DNA of 16,371 nucleotides from Porphyromonadaceae bacterium (GTDB lineage Bacteria; Bacteroidota; Bacteroidia; Bacteroidales; Dysgonomonadaceae). The DNA lies in NCBI GenBank assembly GCA_003517675.1, contig DPAC01000087.1, forward strand, positions 1 to 16,371, read 5' to 3'. Within the stretch, counting starts at the first letter, position 1, and each line of letters opens with the position of its first letter. Positions 8,086-15,328 of the stretch are shown in pieces. Both the position numbers and the translations under genes were made by a program. Under the pieces are notes generated by a model. That model did no database searches, was not told the DNA's origin, and saw only the letters and a program-made list of their open reading frames with translations.

Positions 8086-9198
8086 ATGGATATCCCTCCG
8101 GTAGATACACGCAGATCGCTGCAACCATTGGCATGGCTGTATGGGGTCGGCGTGAACTTTCGCAACTATCTGTTCGATAAAAATATCCTTAAAAAAAGAA
8201 ACTTTCCTATCCCGGTTATCTGCGTGGGAAACCTGACTGTGGGGGGAACAGGAAAGACACCCCATATTGAGTACCTGATCAGGCTGCTTGCACCAAAGTA
8301 CCGAGTGGCAGTGCTCAGCAGAGGGTATAAACGGAGAAGCCGTGGTTTTCGCATCGTGGAAACAACCTCCCGGGTTACCGAGGTGGGTGATGAGCCGTTG
8401 CAGCTGAAACGGAAGTTCCCTGATACGATGGTGGTGGTCGACAGTAACCGGGTGAAGGCAATTGAGAAGCTGCTTACCATCGAAGAGGAGGAACGTCCGG
8501 AGGTGATCCTGCTCGACGATGGCTTCCAGCACCGTTACGTGCAGCCCTCGCTCTCCATCCTGCTGGTGGATAGCAACCGGCCGGTGTTCGATGACAAACT
8601 GTTACCGGCGGGATCGCTTCGTGAGCCTTTAAAAGGGAAAGACCGCGCATCGATGGTGATTGTCACCAAGTGCAATCCCGACATGCAGCCGATCGATTTC
8701 CGCATTTATACCAACGGGCTGAACCTCTTCCCCTACCAGGATCTCTTCTTCACCTCCCTCCAGTACGAGATGGCACGGCCACTGTTCCCCGAGCTGCAGA
8801 AAGAACCATATGTGCTGGATGACCTGCGCAAGAAGCATGTCTTCCTGGTGACCGGCATTGCGTCGCCGCAGCCACTGGCCGACAAACTGGCCCACAAGAC
8901 CTATAACCTTTACCCTCGGTTCTTCCCTGATCACCACACTTTCACGAAAGAGGATGTCGATGAGGTTCGGGAGCTGATGGCTTCCGTAGATGTGGACGAG
9001 GATGAAAAGATCATCGTCACCACGGAGAAAGATGCGATGCGCCTCAGGGGGCTGCCGTTCCTGGATGAGGATATCAAACGAATGCTCTACTATGTACCGA
9101 TACGGATTGCATTTGTAGAGGAGAGTGACAAAGAACTATTCAACCAAAAAATACTTGCACATGTTAGAAACCATCAAACAAACAGCCGATTACATTAG
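8086..9198 (+). CDS. lpxK: Tetraacyldisaccharide 4'-kinase
   Basis: Inner-membrane-associated kinase that phosphorylates the 4' position of the lipid A disaccharide precursor, the sixth step of the Raetz pathway. The 370 residues match the longer Bacteroidota forms. The P-loop GNLTVGGTGKTP lies at 48-59 with Lys57. It is followed by the family blocks VAVLSRGYKRRSRGF, VGDEPLQLKRKFP and the Walker-B-like ILLDDGFQHR, then LLPAGSLREPL and, near the C-terminus, FPDHHTF and TTEKDAMRL. The gene starts 5 bp after the sppA stop, and its last 38 bp overlap the start of the purine nucleoside phosphorylase gene in another frame. It shows the organism makes lipid A. Confidence 0.97.
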   Translation: MDIPPVDTRRSLQPLAWLYGVGVNFRNYLFDKNILKKRNFPIPVICVGNLTVGGTGKTPHIEYLIRLLAPKYRVAVLSRGYKRRSRGFRIVETTSRVTEVGDEPLQLKRKFPDTMVVVDSNRVKAIEKLLTIEEEERPEVILLDDGFQHRYVQPSLSILLVDSNRPVFDDKLLPAGSLREPLKGKDRASMVIVTKCNPDMQPIDFRIYTNGLNLFPYQDLFFTSLQYEMARPLFPELQKEPYVLDDLRKKHVFLVTGIASPQPLADKLAHKTYNLYPRFFPDHHTFTKEDVDEVRELMASVDVDEDEKIIVTTEKDAMRLRGLPFLDEDIKRMLYYVPIRIAFVEESDKELFNQKILAHVRNHQTNSRLH

Positions 9199-9973
9199 AA
9201 ACCGGATCGGAGAAATACCCAACACCGCAATCATTCTTGGCACCGGCCTTGGGGAATTGGTACATGAGATTGACGACAAGAATGAAATTCCCTACACCGA
9301 GATTCCCAACTTCCCTGTCTCTACCGTGGAGGGCCACAGTGGCAAGCTGATCATCGGCACCCTGGGCGGCAAAAAAGTGCTGGCCATGCAGGGCCGTTTT
9401 CATTACTACGAGGGATACAACATGAAAGAGGTGACCTTCCCGGTACGCGTCTTCCAGGTACTCGGCATCGAATATCTCTTTGTCTCCAACGCTGCGGGTG
9501 GCATGAACCCCAGCTTCGACATCGGAGACATCATGCTGATTGAAGACCACATCAACCTGTTTCCGGAACATCCGCTGCACGGGAAGAACTTCAACGAGCT
9601 GGGGACCCGCTTCCCCGATATGAGCGAAGCCTACAACAAAGAGCTGCGCCTCAGGGCGATGGAGATTGCCCGTGAGAAGAACATCAAGCTGCAGCATGGC
9701 GTATACGTGGGTGTGCAGGGCCCCACGTTTGAAACGCCTGCCGAATACAATTTTTTCCGTATAATCGGCGGCGATGCCGTGGGGATGTCTACCGTGCCGG
9801 AGGTGATCGTGGCCAACCACGCCAAAATGAAAGTGTTGGCTTTCTCCATCATCACCGACCTGGGAGTGATCGGCAAGATCGTGGAGGTGTCGCACGAGGA
9901 TGTGCAGGAGGCAGCCAAGATAGCACAGCCAAAGATGGCTGAGATCATGCGAACGCTCATCCAGACCATCTGA
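9161..9973 (+). CDS. punA: Purine nucleoside phosphorylase, trimeric (PNP-I/MTAP) family
   Basis: Cytosolic enzyme cleaving purine nucleosides with phosphate to base and ribose-1-phosphate in purine salvage. The 270 residues show all landmarks of the trimeric family: phosphate loop ILGTGLGELV, VEGHSGKL, MQGRFHYYEGY, SNAAGGM, then GVYVGVQGPTFETPAEY with the base-binding Glu191, and GGDAVGMSTVPEVIVA. In the final base-pocket loop the sequence is IITDLGV, so Asp233 stands where human PNP has Asn243; the 42-residue spacing from the Glu is identical. I chose ATG 9161 (MLETIKQTADYI), typical of the family, over an in-frame GTG at 9125. The start lies inside the lpxK end, and its stop overlaps thiL by one base. 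The symbol is tentative; deoD is avoided because that names the hexameric family. Confidence 0.93.
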   Translation: MLETIKQTADYIRNRIGEIPNTAIILGTGLGELVHEIDDKNEIPYTEIPNFPVSTVEGHSGKLIIGTLGGKKVLAMQGRFHYYEGYNMKEVTFPVRVFQVLGIEYLFVSNAAGGMNPSFDIGDIMLIEDHINLFPEHPLHGKNFNELGTRFPDMSEAYNKELRLRAMEIAREKNIKLQHGVYVGVQGPTFETPAEYNFFRIIGGDAVGMSTVPEVIVANHAKMKVLAFSIITDLGVIGKIVEVSHEDVQEAAKIAQPKMAEIMRTLIQTI

Positions 9974-11004
9974 TGAGCAGGACAGAGATAGCCACCCTCG
10001 GTGAGTTTGGGCTGATTGAACGGCTCACCGGAGATATCACGCCATTGCGGGGGAGCACGGTCAAGGGAATCGGCGATGATGCTGCCATTCTCGACTACTC
10101 CAGCCGGCGGACACTGGTCACCACCGACCTGCTACTGGAGGGGATTCACTTTGATCTGGTCTATGTGCCACTGAAGCACCTGGGTTACAAGGCGGCGGTG
10201 GTCAACTTCTCCGACATCTACGCGATGAACGGCAGACCGGAGCAGATCACTGTCTCCCTGGGCATCTCCAAGCGATTCTCGGTGGAGGACCTGGAGAGTT
10301 TTTACAGCGGGCTCCGACTGGCATGTGAGATCTATGGTGTTGATATTGTGGGAGGTGACACCACCTCCTCGCTCACGGGGTTCACCATCAGCATCACCTG
10401 CGTGGGCTCGGCCGACGCCGATAAGATCGTTTACCGGAACGGCGCCAGGGATAGCGACCTCCTCTATGTCTCGGGCGACTTGGGTGCATCATACATGGGC
10501 CTCCAGTTGCTGGAGCGTGAGAAAGCGGCCTGGGACGGCTCGGGTGACTTCCAGCCCGATTTTGCCGGCAAGGAGTACCTGCTGGAACGGCAGCTCAAGC
10601 CGGAGGCAAGGAAGGATGTGATCAAGGCACTGGAAGAGAACGCCATCCTGCCCACCGCGATGATTGACCTCTCCGACGGACTCTCGTCTGACCTGCTGCA
10701 TATCTGCAAGCAGAGCAAGGTGGGTTGCCAGGTGTATGAAGAGCGTCTGCCCATCGACTACCAGACCGCTATGATGGCCGAGACCTTCAACATGAATGTG
10801 ACCACCGTGGCGCTCAATGGGGGGGAGGATTATGAGCTGCTCTTCACCGTGCCGCTGCACCTGCATGAGCGGATGAACGGGATCAAGGGGGTACACCTCA
10901 TCGGTCACATCGCAAAAGAGGAGCAGGGTTGTTACCTGGTGACCCGCGACGGACAGGAGATGCAACTTCGTGCCCAGGGCTGGAATCATATGGCTGAGGA
11001 ATAA
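9973..11004 (+). CDS. thiL: Thiamine-monophosphate kinase
   Basis: Cytosolic kinase making thiamine diphosphate from thiamine monophosphate and ATP, the last step of cofactor synthesis. The 343 residues show the PurM-like ATP-grasping fold. The N-terminal blocks are LGEFGLIERL, GIGDDAAIL (Asp35-Asp36), TTDLLLEGIHF (Asp52) and NFSDIYAMNG (Asp81), acidic Mg-binding positions. GVDIVGGDTTSS follows at about 117-128, then VSGDLGASYMGLQLL and MIDLSDGLSSDLLHI, and the C-terminal LNGGEDYELLFTVP. The ATG overlaps the PNP stop (TGATG), which indicates translational coupling. It is the last gene of the sppA operon; only a weak GC-poor hairpin is seen between its stop and the tRNA promoter. Confidence 0.96.
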   Translation: MSRTEIATLGEFGLIERLTGDITPLRGSTVKGIGDDAAILDYSSRRTLVTTDLLLEGIHFDLVYVPLKHLGYKAAVVNFSDIYAMNGRPEQITVSLGISKRFSVEDLESFYSGLRLACEIYGVDIVGGDTTSSLTGFTISITCVGSADADKIVYRNGARDSDLLYVSGDLGASYMGLQLLEREKAAWDGSGDFQPDFAGKEYLLERQLKPEARKDVIKALEENAILPTAMIDLSDGLSSDLLHICKQSKVGCQVYEERLPIDYQTAMMAETFNMNVTTVALNGGEDYELLFTVPLHLHERMNGIKGVHLIGHIAKEEQGCYLVTRDGQEMQLRAQGWNHMAEE

Positions 11005-11074
11005 AGGTTTTGATTCAAAATTACGGAATAGGAGGCGTGACAAGCCTTAAATGATCGACTTTTTCGTCAGCAAA

Positions 11075-11106
11075 TTTTGCATATCCCAAAAATGCGCTTA
11101 TCTTTG
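11075..11106 (+). promoter_or_regulatory. Promoter of tRNA-Phe
   Basis: TTTTG (11075-11079), 19 bp, then TATCTTTG (11099-11106), a near-ideal Bacteroidota promoter. Transcription would start about 11112-11113, roughly 17 nt before the mature tRNA 5' end. Confidence 0.75.
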
Positions 11107-11128
11107 CACTCGCAATTTAAGCAATGCT

Positions 11129-11201
11129 GGTGCCATAGCTCAGTTGGTAGAGCAAAGGACTGAAAATCCTTGTGTCCCCGGTTCGATTCCTGGTGGCACC
11201 A
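11129..11201 (+). tRNA. tRNA-Phe (anticodon GAA)
   Basis: A 73-nt cloverleaf. The acceptor GGTGCCA/TGGCACC is perfectly paired with discriminator A11201. The D arm is GCTC-AGTTGGTA-GAGC. The anticodon stem is AAGGA/TCCTT with loop CTGAAAA, giving anticodon GAA at 11162-11164. The variable loop is GTGTC. The T arm is CCCGG-TTCGATT-CCTGG. CCA is not encoded. One T-stem pair is a C-U mismatch (11179 with 11191). It has its own promoter and terminator, and it marks the border between the compact housekeeping operon and the AT-richer accessory DNA. Confidence 0.97.
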
Positions 11202-11206
11202 CTTGA

Positions 11207-11249
11207 AAAAACACTTGAATATCAGATTTCAGGTGTTTTTCTTTTTTTT
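11207..11249 (+). terminator. Intrinsic terminator after tRNA-Phe
   Basis: AAAAACACTTGAA (11207-11219) pairs with TTCAGGTGTTTTT (11228-11240) with one G-T wobble and an 8-nt loop. A second T-run, CTTTTTTTT, follows. The A-rich left arm means it could also work in reverse. Confidence 0.85.
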
Positions 11250-11604
11250 GATAACCTGTAAATAATGTATAATCACAATGAGGTGAATTCACTTATTGTG
11301 TATTTTTTCCGCTACTTTCTATATAAATTCGCAGGTACTGGACTAGTATACTATCAATATATCTTCGTTATATCCTCATTATACCTTTTATAAATTAATG
11401 AGGCGAATAGTAATTCAATTCAGCTATGGTTTTACTTTAAACAAGCGAAAATAAAGAATGTAATCACTTCTCATTCTATTTAACGATATTATTGAGATTT
11501 ATTTGCAACAGATGACACAACTTGTCAAAAATTATCAATTTATTTGCACAATCTTTCAATTACAGAATATTTTAAAAATTTATTAATCCTAAAAATTAAA
11601 TGAG
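11250..11604 (+). other. AT-rich intergenic stretch, no gene seen
   Basis: About 355 bp without a credible open reading frame on either strand. It holds an imperfect palindrome at 11274-11300. Two near-identical 12-mers, AATGAGG(T/C)GAAT, start at 11277 and 11397. Two copies of ATTTATTTGCA lie near 11497 and 11538, either of which could serve as a promoter element for the downstream lipoprotein gene. I see no recombinase remnant or inverted repeat pair of insertion-sequence type. Confidence 0.6.
11274..11300. repeat. Imperfect palindrome followed by a T-run
   Basis: CACAAT...ATTGTG outer arms surround the perfect 10-bp palindrome GTGAATTCAC, with GAG and TT as unpaired spacers. TATTTTTT follows on the plus strand. 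It could be a weak back-up terminator to the tRNA unit or a dimeric-protein binding site. Confidence 0.45.
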
Positions 11605-11946
11605 ATGAAGAAAGTATTTTTATTCGTGCTTCTATCGGTACTAATTGCATGCGAAAAAGATGAACCAAAATCAACTGACGAATTAAAATCATTAGCTGGT
11701 ACTGAGTGGACCGGAACAATGCCAGATTACTTTGATGGAGCTGTTGTGGTCAAGGTTATATCTGCAACACAGGCCACCTTTACTGTTGGTTCAACAACCG
11801 TTACATTCAGCTACACCTACAATTCGACATTACAGACCGGTACGCTCACATCGGAGGGTAATACATTTACATTTGAAATAAATGGAAACAGCCTGATCCT
11901 AACCGACCCTTATAGTGATACATACAATTTTACCAGAACAAAATAA
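11605..11946 (+). CDS. Small predicted lipoprotein, unknown function
   Basis: A 113-residue exported protein. MKKVFLFVLLSVLIAC is a short lipoprotein signal with Cys16 as the lipidation site, followed by an acidic/basic tether (EKDEPKSTDELKS). The remaining 80 or so residues are Thr/Ser/Tyr-rich, with alternating hydrophobic strands and the pattern LAGTEWTGTM near the start and YSDTYNFTRT at the end. That is reminiscent of small beta-barrel (lipocalin-like) lipoproteins in Bacteroidota, though I cannot assign a family. It stands alone, with long AT-rich gaps on both sides and its own terminator. It may be cargo of the accessory region rather than part of the helicase operon. Confidence 0.75.
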   Translation: MKKVFLFVLLSVLIACEKDEPKSTDELKSLAGTEWTGTMPDYFDGAVVVKVISATQATFTVGSTTVTFSYTYNSTLQTGTLTSEGNTFTFEINGNSLILTDPYSDTYNFTRTK

Positions 11947-11958
11947 AAAGGAGAACAG

Positions 11959-11995
11959 AAAAGCAATGGCCGGGTTAAATGTCCCGGCAGCTTTT
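11959..11995 (+). terminator. Intrinsic terminator of the small lipoprotein gene
   Basis: A two-part hairpin: GCCGGG (11969-11974) with CCCGGC (11983-11988), loop TTAAATGT, extended after a small internal loop by AAAAGC (11959-11964) with GCTTTT (11990-11995). The T-tract is short (TTTT, then CAAATTATTT), so it may be only moderately efficient. Confidence 0.7.
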
Positions 11996-12328
11996 CAAAT
12001 TATTTGGTTATAAAATGCGGGAATTTCAGTTTATAAACTACTGTTATTGGGTGAACTTCAGTTGTGACGATCGAAAATGTATTCAATGAAGAGGTTGGTT
12101 TAACAGAAATGTTTTCGTAAATTCGTTGCTTGATTCAATTTCCGGGAAATGGATGTAATTGGATTTCACTTCTTATCACTGAAAACCTGTAAAGGATAAT
12201 TTGATAAGATGGTTTTTTTATAAAAATTTCGGGAAATACAGGCAATAAAAATTTTTAATTCGTTGTAGTAAAATCACAATTGATCTTACTTCAACATCAT
12301 AGACTTTGTATAAAAGGTTCATATAAGA
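11996..12328 (+). promoter_or_regulatory. AT-rich upstream region of the helicase gene
   Basis: About 330 bp with no credible gene. It carries ATTTCC-G-GGAAAT (12138-12150) and ATTTC-GG-GAAAT (12226-12237), two similar dyads, and the 12-bp palindrome TTTTTATAAAAA (12215-12226), which is repeated before the methyltransferase gene. A possible promoter, TTG then TAGACTTTG, ends near 12308, about 20 nt before the ATG, but the -7 element has one base too many in its spacer. Confidence 0.45.
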
Positions 12329-15235
12329 ATGGCATCTGGTTATAACAATTTACCTACACCATACCATGCCAAATATTTCGCTCATGAATTGACGCGTGCA
12401 GGGGGCAAAGGAGTAGACCGTCTTGGTCGCGCCTTGTTTGACGCATGTGTCGATTTAAATCCACATCAGATTGAAGCGGCGTTGTTTGCCTTGAGATCAC
12501 CCTTATCAAAGGGAGTTTTGTTGGCTGATGAAGTCGGTCTTGGCAAAACCATCGAAGCCGGGCTGGTTATCTGTCAGAAGTGGGCAGAAAACAGCAGAAA
12601 AATATTGGTTATAAGCCCTGCCTCCCTGCGTAAACAATGGGCAGTGGAGTTGGAAGAGAAATTCAATCTGCCCAGCCAGATTCTTGATGCCAAAACCTAT
12701 CGGGAATCTCAAAATGACGGGAATCCAAATCCTTTTGAAGAGCGGAAAATTCTTATCTGCTCAATGCACTTCGCAGCTAACAAGGCGATGGACATTCGCG
12801 CCATCCCGTGGGACCTTGTTGTTATTGATGAAGCACATAAGCTGAGGAATGCCTATAGAGAAAGCAACCGGATTGGTCAGACTATCCGACAGGCCACATT
12901 GGACAGAAAGAAACTACTCATAACAGCTTCGCCACTACAAAACTCGCTGCTTGAGCTTTATGGCCTTTCGACACTTATTGACGAAAACATCTTTGGAGAA
13001 TTAGCATCATTCAGGACACAATATATCAATAACGAAGGTGACATTTCCGGTCTTCGTGATCGCCTTCAAAGTTTTTGCTGGCGCACACTACGAAGTCAGG
13101 TGAGCGAGTATGTTCCCTATACAGAACGCAAGCTGATCACGCGTCCGTTTAAGCCCACTGAACAGGAGCATAAGCTGTACGAAGCAGTCTCAGATTATTT
13201 AAAAAGTGATGACACTTATGCTTTTCCCGCAAGACAAAAACACCTGTTGATTCTTTTGATTCGAAAGGTGTTGGCATCATCTCCTATCGCACTTGCAGGA
13301 ACCCTCAAAATCATAAGAGAGCGCTTACAGGGGCTTTTAGAAAAGACAAAAAGTGGTAGTTCAGTCACTGAGCTATTAATTGATCAGGAAGCTATTGATG
13401 ATGATCTTCTGGATGAAATGCTTAAAGATGAAGAGGATGATATAAGCGACATCATTTCGGAAAACGATGAAACTGCCCAGAAAGAGAAGATTGACATAAA
13501 GCGTTTGCATAATGAAATAAAAGAAATTGATCAATATATCGATTGGGCACTGAACATTGGAATCGACACGAAATCAAAGGCATTGCTAACGGCGATTGAT
13601 GTTGGATTTCAAAAAATGGCTGAAATGGGTGCGGCTCGAAAGGCAGTCATTTTCACAGAATCAAGAAGAACCCAGGATTGGCTGTTACACCACCTTGAAA
13701 ACCATGGATACTCAGGGCAAGTTGTGACTTTCAACGGAACCAACAAAGATTTGTCAACCGCTAGGATTTATTCTGATTGGCTGGAAGAGAACAAAGAGAC
13801 CGGACGAATCTCCGGATCCCGACAAATAGACATGCGAGCCTCCATTCTCGACCACTTTAAAAACAGTGTGCAAATTTTGATTGCCACAGAAGCCGGTGCT
13901 GAAGGATTGAATATGCAATTTTGCTCATTGGTCATCAACTTTGACTTACCCTGGAACCCTCAGCGAATAGAGCAGCGAGTTGGCCGCTGTCACCGTTACG
14001 GGCAAAAGCATGATGTTGTTGTCATCAACTTTCTGAATGAAAAAAATGCTGCCGACAAGCGCGTTTATGAACTCCTTGAACATAAATTCAACCTTTTCAG
14101 CGGGGTTTTTGGTGCATCTGATGATGTTCTAGGCACAATTGAATCCTGCGTGGATTTTGAACGACGTGTTTTGGAGATCTATCAGGAATGCAGAACCGAG
14201 AAAGAAATAAAGAGCGCTTTTGCTAAACTTCAAAAAGAGTTGGATGAGTCCATTCAGGTCAAGTTGAAAGATACCAGGAAAGCGCTGTTAGAGCATTTTG
14301 ATGAAGATGTTCATGAAAGATTAAGCGGCAGTTTGATCGGAACCCAGGAGAAGCTCGACCGGATCGGAAAGCAGTTCTGGACATTAACCAGATATGTGCT
14401 AAACGAATATGCAACATTCCATGATGCCAATCTCTCTTTTGATCTTCATAAACAACTCATTCAGGAGGCAAAACCGGGAACTTATCGACTTGTCACAAAA
14501 GGAAAGGAAATACTTAACAGTGATTTCTTATATCGGCTTGCCCACCCGCTAGGGGAATATGTAATTCAACGCGGCAAGGATTTATCCTGTCCCATTTCAA
14601 GAATCCTGTTTGATATCTCCAATAATCCCACAAAAATTTCGGTCATTGAAACCCTCAAGGGAAAATCGGGTTGGCTTACACTCTGTAAACTAAAAATAAC
14701 ATCATTCGAATCGGAAGAGTATCTTTTGTTCTCCGCGATAGACGATTCAGGGAAGAACCTTGATCAGGAGACGTCTGAAAAGCTCTTCAACTGTATAGGA
14801 TATGTTCATGAGGAAATAACTATTCCCGAACAAATGGAGAAGCGACTTCTTGCTGACAGTGAAAGGTATGTAAGAGCCACAATCGCCAAGAACCTTGAAG
14901 AGAACAACAAGCATTTGTCCGAAGCGTGCATTCAGCTGGATAAATGGGCAGAAGACATGGAAAAGGCAGCGACAAAAGAGATGGATGACACGAAGCGAAA
15001 GATATCAGACATTCGCAGAAAAGTCAGATTGGCACCCACAATGCAGGAGCAGGCGGATCTTCAGGCAGAGTTGAAGAAGCTTGAGACTTTGCGTCGCAGA
15101 CAACAGCAGATGATTTTTGATGTGGAAGATGACATTGCAGAAAAACGGGATTCGCTGGTTGACCAATTGACCAGGCAGATGGAGCAAAAGACAGAAAAAG
15201 AAACACTTTTTACGATTCGCTGGGAGGTAACATGA
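12329..15235 (+). CDS. SNF2-type helicase/translocase of a putative restriction-modification or defence system
   Basis: A 968-residue cytoplasmic SF2 ATPase of the SNF2/RapA-like group, expected to move along double-stranded DNA. Lobe 1 has a Q-like block NPHQIEAALFAL (about 44-55), the P-loop DEVGLGKTIEAG with Lys73, ISPASLRKQW, the DEAH box at 167-170 (VVIDEAHKLRN) and motif III ITASPLQNS. An acidic linker at about 350-385 and a charged segment separate it from lobe 2, which has VIFTESRRT, ATEAGAEGLNMQ and the arginine-finger motif QRIEQRVGRCHRYGQ at 545-559. The last 120 or so residues form a charged coiled coil. I see no nuclease motif. The gene is clearly AT-richer than the operon before the tRNA, which suggests transfer. 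A Mod-like gene lies 93 bp downstream. Not obviously DISARM DrmD, though related in plan. Confidence 0.88.
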   Translation: MASGYNNLPTPYHAKYFAHELTRAGGKGVDRLGRALFDACVDLNPHQIEAALFALRSPLSKGVLLADEVGLGKTIEAGLVICQKWAENSRKILVISPASLRKQWAVELEEKFNLPSQILDAKTYRESQNDGNPNPFEERKILICSMHFAANKAMDIRAIPWDLVVIDEAHKLRNAYRESNRIGQTIRQATLDRKKLLITASPLQNSLLELYGLSTLIDENIFGELASFRTQYINNEGDISGLRDRLQSFCWRTLRSQVSEYVPYTERKLITRPFKPTEQEHKLYEAVSDYLKSDDTYAFPARQKHLLILLIRKVLASSPIALAGTLKIIRERLQGLLEKTKSGSSVTELLIDQEAIDDDLLDEMLKDEEDDISDIISENDETAQKEKIDIKRLHNEIKEIDQYIDWALNIGIDTKSKALLTAIDVGFQKMAEMGAARKAVIFTESRRTQDWLLHHLENHGYSGQVVTFNGTNKDLSTARIYSDWLEENKETGRISGSRQIDMRASILDHFKNSVQILIATEAGAEGLNMQFCSLVINFDLPWNPQRIEQRVGRCHRYGQKHDVVVINFLNEKNAADKRVYELLEHKFNLFSGVFGASDDVLGTIESCVDFERRVLEIYQECRTEKEIKSAFAKLQKELDESIQVKLKDTRKALLEHFDEDVHERLSGSLIGTQEKLDRIGKQFWTLTRYVLNEYATFHDANLSFDLHKQLIQEAKPGTYRLVTKGKEILNSDFLYRLAHPLGEYVIQRGKDLSCPISRILFDISNNPTKISVIETLKGKSGWLTLCKLKITSFESEEYLLFSAIDDSGKNLDQETSEKLFNCIGYVHEEITIPEQMEKRLLADSERYVRATIAKNLEENNKHLSEACIQLDKWAEDMEKAATKEMDDTKRKISDIRRKVRLAPTMQEQADLQAELKKLETLRRRQQQMIFDVEDDIAEKRDSLVDQLTRQMEQKTEKETLFTIRWEVT

Positions 15236-15257
15236 TGAAAAAATGGTGATCGATTAG

Positions 15258-15326
15258 ATGACTTCCATTTTGAGAAACTTCACAAAGAATTTTTATAAAA
15301 AACGACATAAACATACAGGAGATTAA
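15258..15326 (+). CDS. Possible 22-codon small ORF between helicase and methyltransferase genes
   Basis: ATG at 15258 opens 22 codons of a basic peptide (ends KKRHKHTGD) and stops with TAA two bases before the next gene's ATG. The Shine-Dalgarno of that next gene lies inside it. It may be a leader peptide coupling translation, or chance. Nothing shows that it is expressed. Confidence 0.2.
   Translation: MTSILRNFTKNFYKKRHKHTGD
15317..15321 (+). promoter_or_regulatory. Strong Shine-Dalgarno before the Mod-like gene
   Basis: AGGAG with a 7-nt gap to ATG 15329. Such a site is unusual beside the other starts in this window and fixes the start choice. Confidence 0.6.
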
Positions 15327-15328
15327 CT

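Noticed and set aside
9164..9895. Minus-strand open frame of 243 codons
   Set aside because: Antisense to the nucleoside phosphorylase gene and His-rich in the way typical of reversed GC-rich genes.
11005..11060. Terminator after thiL
   Set aside because: Only a 4-bp AGGC/GCCT stem with a 7-nt loop and no T-run beside it; too weak to call.
11250..12328. Insertion sequence or CRISPR remnant in the AT-rich gaps
   Set aside because: No regularly spaced repeats, no transposase-like frame and no terminal inverted repeat pair were found.
12329..15235. RapA (RNA polymerase recycling ATPase)
   Set aside because: The N-terminal and C-terminal parts do not look like RapA's Tudor-like and C-terminal domains, and the neighbour is a Mod-like methyltransferase.
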